A DNA stretch of 7,129 nucleotides from Kiritimatiellales bacterium. GTDB taxonomy: Bacteria > Verrucomicrobiota > Kiritimatiellia > Kiritimatiellales > Tichowtungiaceae. The stretch lies in the NCBI GenBank assembly GCA_028692515.1, contig JAQUXG010000082.1, forward strand, positions 1 through 7,129, in the 5' to 3' direction. This document shows positions 1-5,965 of this stretch, one piece after another (position 1 is the first letter of the stretch; the number at the start of each line of letters is the position of its first letter). The notes under the pieces are model-generated. The model did no database searches. It was not told where the DNA came from and was given only the letters and a program-made list of their open reading frames with translations. The translations under genes were made by a program, and so were the position numbers.

Positions 1-2
1 TC

Positions 3-1796
3 ATCAACTACCGTCGCGTACAGGAGTGGGACAATCTCTGGCGCGAACTGAAACAAACCGTTCGCAACCTCGGGTGGAAAACTCGAAATCCTAAGTCCGA
101 AGCACGAAACAACTCTTCAAATCAAAAACCTAACCCCAAAAACAAACAGCTTGGAAATTTGAAATTTGGTGGTTCAAGCATTGTTTCGGATTTCGATATT
201 CGTGCTTCGGATTTAATGGGCACGCATTACGACTTGATTCACCGCAGCCTGCTGGCCGGACTCCCGGCCAACCTCGGCGTCAAAGGCGAATCGCAGGAAT
301 TCACCGCCACGCTCAACCGCAAATTTTTCATCTTCCCCGGCTCCGCGCTGTTTAAAAAACCGCCGCAATGGGTCATGACCTTCGCACTGGTCGAAACCTC
401 CCGCCTCTACGCCCGCATCGTCGCCGAGATTGATCCGGCGTGGCTGGAAAAGATCGCGCCGCACCTTTGCAAATCGGTCTATAAACGTCCGGCATGGAAT
501 CCCGACACCGGCTTTGTGTCCGCCATGGAATCTATTGTTTCCGGCGGGCTGACGCTCATCGACGAACGCCGCGTGCATTACGGCCCGATCAATCCCGAAG
601 CCGCGCGCGAAATTTTTATCCGCGACGCTCTCGTGCCGGGCAACCTGCAAACGCGCGACGGCTGGATCAAGCTGCACAAGAAGATGCTCGAGGAAATCGC
701 GGAGATGGAAGAAAAAATCCGCCGCCCCGGCTCGCTGCTCGACACCGAAGCCGTCTTCGAACATTTCAACCGGCTGCTTCCGCCGGATGTCTATTCTGTC
801 CAAACTCTGGAAAACTGGATTCGTAAAACCGGCGCGCGCATCGCCATGCGCGCGGAAGAGGCCATGTTCCCGCAGTTTGAAAGCGTCTCCAAACAGGACT
901 TCCCCGACCGGATGGTGTTCGACGGCATCTCGCTTCCGCTGCACTACACCTTTGCGCCCGGCGACGAACTCGACGGCGTCGCCCTGATCTGCCCCAGCGA
1001 CAAACTCGGCCTCGTCCCCGAATGGGCCCCCGACTGGATCGTCCCCGGCCGACTGGAAGAAAAAGTAATCCTGCTGTTGCGCTCGCTGCCCAAAAACCTG
1101 CGCACACGCATCGTCCCGGTTGACCGCACCGCCAAAGAATTTCTGCAAACCTGCGCCGGAGAAAAAACGCAATCCCTGCTCGAAGCGCTCTCCCTTTTTC
1201 TGCAACGGGAATACAAGCTGCCGGTCGACACCGCCGACTTCGATGAATCCGCCCTGCCTGCCGACTTGCAGATGAAGGTCATCGAAACCAAAGGCGAAGA
1301 AATCGTCGACGTCCATTCTTCAATTTCGGCCGAGCACCGTCAGACGCTGCACCGCAGCGGAGCCAAGGCCGCCTTCGCCCAATGGGAACGCCCGCCGCAA
1401 AAAACGTGGCCGGGCGAAGCGCTGCCGGATGAAGTGACTGCCGACGGCTCGCAGGCCGCCAAAGGCTGGCCCGCCCTGACCGATCAAAACAGCGCGACCG
1501 GCGTCGCCGTTTTTCTAAATGAGGACAACGCAAACTATTCGCACCGCGCCGGACTCGCCCGGCTCTTCCGCAACCTGCACGCCGATCAGGTTGCCTATGT
1601 CGAAAAACGCCCGCCGCTTTCGCCGCTGGTTCAGCTCAGCCTCTCCGCCATCGACGCCCGTTTTCTCAGCGACTTTTTTGATACCGCCATTGTCGCCGCG
1701 CTGACGCAGCACGGCGAACTGGAAATCCGCGACGCCGACACATTTACGAAACGCGCCGCGGAAGCGCGCAGCACGCTCTACGCCACCGCCGCGTAG
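3..1796 (+). CDS. hrpA: ATP-dependent RNA helicase HrpA, C-terminal part, 5' end outside window, ended by an in-frame TAG
   Basis: HrpA is a cytoplasmic DEAH-box RNA helicase. In E. coli it is about 1300 residues long and is linked to rescue of stalled ribosomes and mRNA processing. The frame is open from the first complete codon (3), so the ATG-less start is off the window. It opens with NYRRVQEWDNLWRELKQ, which matches the region after the helicase core (E. coli LRVREWQDI...). Then come KFFIFPGSALFKKPPQWVM, VETSRLYAR and YGPINPEAAREIFIRDALV, followed by LHYTFAPGDELDGVAL, WIVPGRLEEK and LLLRSLPKNLRTRIVP. These are hallmarks of the HrpA-specific C-terminal region (DUF3418). The ATP-binding and DEAH motifs lie upstream and are not visible. 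Two oddities: a 45-codon low-complexity insert (81-215), and termination at TAG 1794-1796 although family sequence continues in the same frame to 2225. Identity is very secure; whether the product is functional is not. Confidence 0.93.
   Translation: MNYRRVQEWDNLWRELKQTVRNLGWKTRNPKSEARNNSSNQKPNPKNKQLGNLKFGGSSIVSDFDIRASDLMGTHYDLIHRSLLAGLPANLGVKGESQEFTATLNRKFFIFPGSALFKKPPQWVMTFALVETSRLYARIVAEIDPAWLEKIAPHLCKSVYKRPAWNPDTGFVSAMESIVSGGLTLIDERRVHYGPINPEAAREIFIRDALVPGNLQTRDGWIKLHKKMLEEIAEMEEKIRRPGSLLDTEAVFEHFNRLLPPDVYSVQTLENWIRKTGARIAMRAEEAMFPQFESVSKQDFPDRMVFDGISLPLHYTFAPGDELDGVALICPSDKLGLVPEWAPDWIVPGRLEEKVILLLRSLPKNLRTRIVPVDRTAKEFLQTCAGEKTQSLLEALSLFLQREYKLPVDTADFDESALPADLQMKVIETKGEEIVDVHSSISAEHRQTLHRSGAKAAFAQWERPPQKTWPGEALPDEVTADGSQAAKGWPALTDQNSATGVAVFLNEDNANYSHRAGLARLFRNLHADQVAYVEKRPPLSPLVQLSLSAIDARFLSDFFDTAIVAALTQHGELEIRDADTFTKRAAEARSTLYATAA
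81..215 (+). repeat. In-frame palindromic low-complexity insert inside hrpA
   Basis: After the family-typical residues NLGWK the frame runs through 45 codons rich in K, N, S, Q and P. It then returns to family sequence at HYDLIHRSLLAG (E. coli EYREIHIALLTG after ELGIPVNSEPA). The DNA is unlike the GC-rich surroundings. It contains a perfect 13-bp inverted pair, TCCGAAGCACGAA at 96-108 and TTCGTGCTTCGGA at 199-211. A second complementary pair is CGAAATCC (84-91) with GGATTTCG (188-195). The two pairs are not nested, so it is a mosaic of repeated modules rather than one clean hairpin. The centre is A-rich with GAAATTTGAAA at 154-164. The insert length of 135 bases keeps frame. Boundaries are approximate. 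Confidence 0.75.
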
Positions 1797-1820
1797 CTGG
1801 CACAGGAACTCGAAAGCCTG

Positions 1821-2225
1821 ATGGAGCAACGGGCAAAAATTCTCGCCGCTCTCGACAGCGTTCCGGCCGGACAGCGCGACGATCTGGAAATGCAGCTCGA
1901 TTTCCTCTTCCGCCCCGGCTTCCTCAAAACACAGGATTTATTCAGCCGTTATCCGCGCTATCTCAAAGCATTGCTCGTACGCATTCAGCGCCTTTGCAAC
2001 AATCCCGACTCCGACCGCAAAAAGCTGGCCGAAGTGGAGCCGTTCCAAAACCGGCTCAGCGAAAAAATGCTGGCCTGTAAAAATCTCAGCGCGGCCTGTG
2101 ATCTGATTGAACTGGCCATGCTGCTCGAAGAATTCCGCATCAACCGCTTTGCCCCGGAAATCCAGACGCCGGTTAAGGTTTCCGCCAAACGCCTCGACGC
2201 CGCGTTCCACGCATTGACTGCGTAG
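1821..2225 (+). pseudogene. hrpA: HrpA extreme C-terminus, severed from the main frame by TAG at 1794-1796
   Basis: This is the same reading frame as the preceding helicase piece; 142 sense codons follow the TAG before the next stop (TAG 2223-2225). The residues are those of the HrpA C-terminal end: FRPGFLKTQDLFSRYPRYLKA corresponds to the family's pattern around YRGFV...LRYLQAIEKRL in E. coli. LLEEFRINRFAPEIQTPV.VSAKRLDAAF corresponds to MIEELRVSYFAQQLGTP..ISDKR. The first ATG after the stop is at 1821, with a weak AGGAA at 1804-1808 about 12 bases upstream. Re-initiation as a 134-residue fragment is therefore conceivable but poorly supported. No frameshift is seen. Alternatives are a genuine nonsense mutation (for example CAG to TAG), a sequencing error, or readthrough. 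It is best viewed as the 3' part of one interrupted hrpA. Confidence 0.85.
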
Positions 2226-2257
2226 GAAAGAGTAGATCCAATTCAGCCGGAATTCTT

Positions 2258-2458
2258 ATGATGGGCAAAAAAGGATTCTGCCTAATAATATATTCCATTG
2301 AAGCGGAAGCAGTCGGCCGGGATAAAGAAGCCGAAAAAATGACTTTACGAGATCGTGTGTTTAAAACCATAACATGCGCAGGAACCCCGATTAGCCACAA
2401 AAACCCAGACCCGCTAAACGAGTTCGACTTATCAAATGCCTTCACGCCCGGACGTTGA
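2258..2458 (+). CDS. Doubtful small ORF (66 codons), no recognised family
   Basis: This is the only open frame of note in the 260-base gap between the end of hrpA and the membrane protein. It starts at ATG 2258 (a second ATG follows at 2261), with a weak GGAA at 2249-2252 five bases upstream. The product would be a charged protein starting MMGKKGFCLIIYSIEAEA, with no signal peptide, membrane segment or motif that I recognise. The base composition is more AT-rich than hrpA and closer to the downstream membrane-protein gene. It may be chance or remnant sequence belonging to the same low-GC insert. Apart from this ORF I see no RNA gene or terminator in the gap. Confidence 0.15.
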   Translation: MMGKKGFCLIIYSIEAEAVGRDKEAEKMTLRDRVFKTITCAGTPISHKNPDPLNEFDLSNAFTPGR

Positions 2459-2475
2459 TTCGAAACCTTGAGCAT

Positions 2476-2479
2476 GGAG
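2476..2479 (+). promoter_or_regulatory. Ribosome-binding site deciding the start of the membrane-protein gene
   Basis: GGAG lies six bases before the ATG at 2486. The earlier in-frame starts, TTG 2468 and ATG 2474, have no comparable site at a proper distance. ATG 2474 itself overlaps this GGAG. The 2486 start is therefore preferred. Confidence 0.5.
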
Positions 2480-2485
2480 AAACGT

Positions 2486-3313
2486 ATGCGTTTTGTGAAT
2501 GATCCAATATTCGGGTCTCAATACATCCCCGACAAACCATCTTCGCGTCTGATGTCTTGTCGATGGGCGGAGAGATCTGGTGAAACCTATCAATGCACAC
2601 AGAAGCGTGTAGATGAATGGAGCATTGAACTTTGTTGTACCTGCGATCTTTGGGAACGACGGTATGAAGATGTCTATCGTAAACTTCAAGATCAAAGGTT
2701 CGTTCTAGTTAATGTTCTCGGCCTCTCTATTCTCCTAATCGGGGTTCTTATCACTATCCAGATTAGTCTGGGACACCTCACCACACCCTGGACTCTCATC
2801 AGAAAAACAACCGGAGTCCTATCTTCCATTTTCGGCATACTTCTGATGTCACAACGCTTCACTCTCCACGCCCGGGCCAAGATCAAAGCCGCAATTCCAG
2901 CCCTAACATCTCGCATCAGAAAATCTGTGCTATTTGAGACAGCATACTACTCCAGCGAAGGCATAAGAGCTGTCATTGCGATTCTGATTGTGCTCATTCT
3001 GGGTGCGGTTGTATATGGCTCTGTCGGCGATTATCTAATGATACGTTTCAAATGGTATGTATACGTCAGATTGTTCTTCGCAATACCCATTCTAGGTGTA
3101 TTTCTGTTTGGGCTGATTGCGGAACCGATCTTTAAATTGCTGGGTATTTTCTTCGACTATCTCCTAGCCTCCCTGCTCTTTTTACCCCGGTCAATTTACT
3201 GGTCCGCGGCTATTATTGCCGACAAACTCAGGAGCTTACCAGACAACTCCTCGGGGCCTGAATTGATCGGCGTGATGCTGTCTGTGGTTGGAGTGATTCT
3301 TTTGTCTTTTTAG
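2486..3313 (+). CDS. Unrecognised multi-pass membrane protein with cysteine-rich N-terminal segment
   Basis: This is a 275-residue protein that I cannot assign to a family. The first ~70 residues are soluble, with five cysteines (about 25, 37, 50, 51, 53; the last three as CCTC). Such a pattern could bind a metal, though that is inference. Hydrophobic segments follow at about 72-94, 103-122, 160-178, 194-214, 218-246 (possibly two passes) and 260-275. The protein ends in a membrane segment at the very C-terminus. Basic stretches (RFTLHARAKIKAA, SRIRKS) lie between segments 2 and 3. There is no cleavable signal peptide. GC is much lower than in its neighbours: 27/60 at 2941-3000 and 24/60 at 3061-3120, against 40/60 in hrpA 541-600. 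This points to horizontal acquisition. It is convergent with rlmN (65 bases apart), with no clear shared terminator. ATG 2474 is the alternative start. Confidence 0.7.
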   Translation: MRFVNDPIFGSQYIPDKPSSRLMSCRWAERSGETYQCTQKRVDEWSIELCCTCDLWERRYEDVYRKLQDQRFVLVNVLGLSILLIGVLITIQISLGHLTTPWTLIRKTTGVLSSIFGILLMSQRFTLHARAKIKAAIPALTSRIRKSVLFETAYYSSEGIRAVIAILIVLILGAVVYGSVGDYLMIRFKWYVYVRLFFAIPILGVFLFGLIAEPIFKLLGIFFDYLLASLLFLPRSIYWSAAIIADKLRSLPDNSSGPELIGVMLSVVGVILLSF

Positions 3314-3344
3314 ACACTTTTATGAAACTTTTTGCATTCGGTCA

Positions 3345-3370
3345 CCCGTCTGTCCGTAGTATTCCGTGGT
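3345..3370. repeat. Short CCGT-type tandem at the rlmN 3' end
   Basis: TCCGTAGT (3353-3360) and TCCGTGGT (3363-3370) form a degenerate tandem with period 10. A further CCGT at 3346-3349 precedes it, and AAAAATTCT follows directly. It lies between the membrane-protein stop (3313) and the rlmN stop codon (3379-3381). The pattern resembles dispersed repeats of the type TCCGTGGTATTCCGTGGT that I associate with some environmental bacterial genomes. That association is from memory. No hairpin with a U-tract is seen, so it is not an obvious terminator. Confidence 0.4.
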
Positions 3371-3378
3371 AAAAATTC

Positions 3379-4413
3379 TCACCCGATGCGGCGGGCGCGG
3401 AGCTGTCCGCAGGCGGCTTTGAGGGCCGAGCCTTTGGAGTCGCGCAACGTAGTGTTGATACCCGCGTTTTCCAATGTCTGGAAAAATGTTTTCATCGTTT
3501 CGGAGTCGGGGCGTTCGCCATCGAATTCTTCGACCGGACTGAGCGGAATGAGATTCACGCGGCAGTTAAATTTTTTGAGCAGCTTAACCAATTGACGCGC
3601 CTGCGCCGCCGAGTCGTTGACGTCTTTGATGAGCGTGTATTCGAAGGTAATAATGCGTTTGGTTTTTTCGGTGTAGGCGCGGCAGGCGTCCATCAGCTCT
3701 TCCAGCGGCCAGGTTTCGTTGACCGGCATGAGGCTCGCACGAACCTCTTCGTCCGGCGCGTGCAACGAAACGGAAAGTTCAACCTGCAACCCCTCTTCGG
3801 CCAGCATCTGAATGCCGGACACAACGCCGCAGGTGCTGATGGTGATGCGCCGCGCGCCAATGCAGAGTCCGTCCGGATGATTCAGAATGCGAACCGCTTT
3901 GAGTACCTCGTCATAGTTATCAAACGGTTCACCGATCCCCATAAAAACCACGTTGTCCGGACGGCCACCGAGCACGTTGGCGACTTCCATCACTTCGCCG
4001 ACGATCTCCCCGGCAGTCAGATTGCGGATCACGCCCTTCTGTCCGCTGGCGCAAAAGGCGCAGCCGAAGCGGCAACCGACCTGACTGGAAAGACAGACCG
4101 TGTTGGTTCCACGCCTCGGCGCGGGAATAATGACGGTTTCGATCAGTTCGTTGTCGCCGAGCTTGAAAAGCAGTTTTTGCGTTTCGCCGGGATCGCCTTT
4201 GGTTTCCAGTTTTTCCAAACATTGGAAAATAAAATGATCAGCCAGCTTCGCGCGCAAATCCGCCGGCAGGTTTTTCATTTCGTCGAATGACGAAACTCGT
4301 TTAACGTAGAGCCAGTCCCAGATCTGCTTCGCACGGAACGCGGGTTGCCTGTGCTCTTTGCAAAATGCCTCGAGCCCTTCGAGCAAAAGCCCATATATGA
4401 AAAGTTGGTTCAT
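3379..4413 (-). CDS. rlmN: Dual-specificity 23S rRNA (A2503-C2)/tRNA (A37-C2) methyltransferase RlmN
   Basis: RlmN is a cytoplasmic radical-SAM enzyme that makes 2-methyladenosine at A2503 of 23S rRNA and A37 of some tRNAs, affecting decoding fidelity. The 344-residue protein is full length for the family. The N-terminal domain has FRAKQIWDWLY (26-36). The radical-SAM motif CxxxCxxC is at C114, C118 and C121. The conserved cysteine seven residues earlier (C107, equivalent to E. coli C118) and the methyl-carrying cysteine in AACGQL (C335, equivalent to E. coli C355) are both present. GEP (161-163) is the SAM-binding glycine motif. All catalytic residues are intact. The ATG at 4413 fits the family N-terminus (IYGLLLEGLEAF), but it has no strong Shine-Dalgarno because a repeat lies directly upstream. 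It lies 86 bases after purB on the same strand and may be co-transcribed with it. Two dyad-repeat copies fall within the gene. Confidence 0.97.
   Translation of the reverse strand: MNQLFIYGLLLEGLEAFCKEHRQPAFRAKQIWDWLYVKRVSSFDEMKNLPADLRAKLADHFIFQCLEKLETKGDPGETQKLLFKLGDNELIETVIIPAPRRGTNTVCLSSQVGCRFGCAFCASGQKGVIRNLTAGEIVGEVMEVANVLGGRPDNVVFMGIGEPFDNYDEVLKAVRILNHPDGLCIGARRITISTCGVVSGIQMLAEEGLQVELSVSLHAPDEEVRASLMPVNETWPLEELMDACRAYTEKTKRIITFEYTLIKDVNDSAAQARQLVKLLKKFNCRVNLIPLSPVEEFDGERPDSETMKTFFQTLENAGINTTLRDSKGSALKAACGQLRARRIG
3467..3485. repeat. TTCCA/TGGAA dyad, copy 1 (inside rlmN)
   Basis: Arms TTTTCCA (3467-3473) and TGGAAAA (3479-3485) pair perfectly around a five-base centre ATGTC. This is the degenerate member of the family: one inner arm base differs from the TTCCAA-N3-TTGGAA form. 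On the rlmN strand it reads as FQTLE near the C-terminus of the enzyme. Confidence 0.5.
4211..4229. repeat. TTTCCAA-N3-TTGGAAA dyad, copy 2 (inside rlmN)
   Basis: Arms TTTTCCAA (4211-4218) and TTGGAAAA (4222-4229) are perfect 8-bp inverted repeats around ACA. On the coding strand it encodes FQCLE at residues 63-67 of RlmN, just before the catalytic domain, in a part of the family that varies in sequence. Confidence 0.6.
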
Positions 4414-4420
4414 TTTTTCA

Positions 4421-4496
4421 ACAGAAGGAAACGAAGGTTAACAAAGGTTCAACTTCCGGATCATGCTCTCCTTCGTTTTCCTTTTTTTCCTTCTGT
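4421..4496. repeat. Imperfect inverted repeat between purB and rlmN
   Basis: ACAGAAGG (4421-4428) pairs with CCTTCTGT (4489-4496), and CGAAGG (4432-4437) pairs with CCTTCG (4470-4475). The pairs are nested and separated by AAA on one side and a 13-base pyrimidine run on the other. The left part also has the near-direct repeat AAGGTTAAC / AAGGTTCAAC (4435-4452). It fills nearly the whole purB-rlmN gap and reaches to within seven bases of the rlmN start. In an mRNA from purB it could fold upstream of rlmN. It lacks the U-tract of an intrinsic terminator. It looks like a dispersed repeat element built from GAAGG/CCTTC units. Confidence 0.6.
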
Positions 4497-4499
4497 AAA

Positions 4500-5876
<1,377 letters not shown>

Positions 5877-5878
5877 TC

Positions 5879-5907
5879 AAAATATCCCGCTGAAGCCTTC
5901 ATGACAA
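5879..5907 (-). promoter_or_regulatory. Candidate sigma-70-type promoter of purB
   Basis: On the minus strand TTGTCA (5907-5902) matches the -35 consensus at five of six bases. TATTTT (5884-5879) matches the -10 at four of six. The spacer is exactly 17 bases. Transcription would begin near 5872, giving a short leader that contains the ribosome-binding site. The perfect palindrome at 5910-5932 ends two bases before the -35 box. The call rests on consensus matching alone. Confidence 0.4.
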
Positions 5908-5909
5908 CG

Positions 5910-5932
5910 CAATTTCCAATCTTTGGAAATTG
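5910..5932. repeat. TTTCCAA-N3-TTGGAAA dyad, copy 4, longest, in the purB/acyl-CoA synthetase divergent region
   Basis: Arms CAATTTCCAA (5910-5919) and TTGGAAATTG (5923-5932) are perfect 10-bp inverted repeats around TCT. It is the only copy outside a gene and lies between two divergent genes. It could be an operator for a dimeric regulator or another copy of the dispersed repeat. No U-tract follows on either strand, so it is not a standard terminator. Confidence 0.7.
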
Positions 5933-5965
5933 TCCGCAACCGGCGGCTCAGCTATCGTATGCGGC

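Noticed and set aside
81..215. CRISPR array or tandem-repeat locus at the left end
   Set aside because: The similar segments are inverted modules without regular spacing or spacers, and the tract is translated in frame with hrpA.
213..1316. Long minus-strand open frame opposite hrpA
   Set aside because: It lies entirely antisense to a strongly conserved gene, gives an Arg/Phe/Gly-rich product with no motif, and is typical of mirror frames in GC-rich DNA.
1794..1796. UAG read as a sense codon throughout this genome
   Set aside because: The apparent natural ends of hrpA (2225) and the membrane-protein gene (3313) also use TAG, so UAG appears to act as a normal stop.
3592..4290. 232-codon plus-strand frame across rlmN
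   Set aside because: Antisense to rlmN, whose catalytic motifs are all on the other strand. Product is featureless.
5930..5958. TTGTCC-17-TATCGT as a promoter for the acyl-CoA synthetase gene
   Set aside because: Only four of six matches in each box, and it would leave almost no leader before ATG 5966. Too weak to annotate as a feature.
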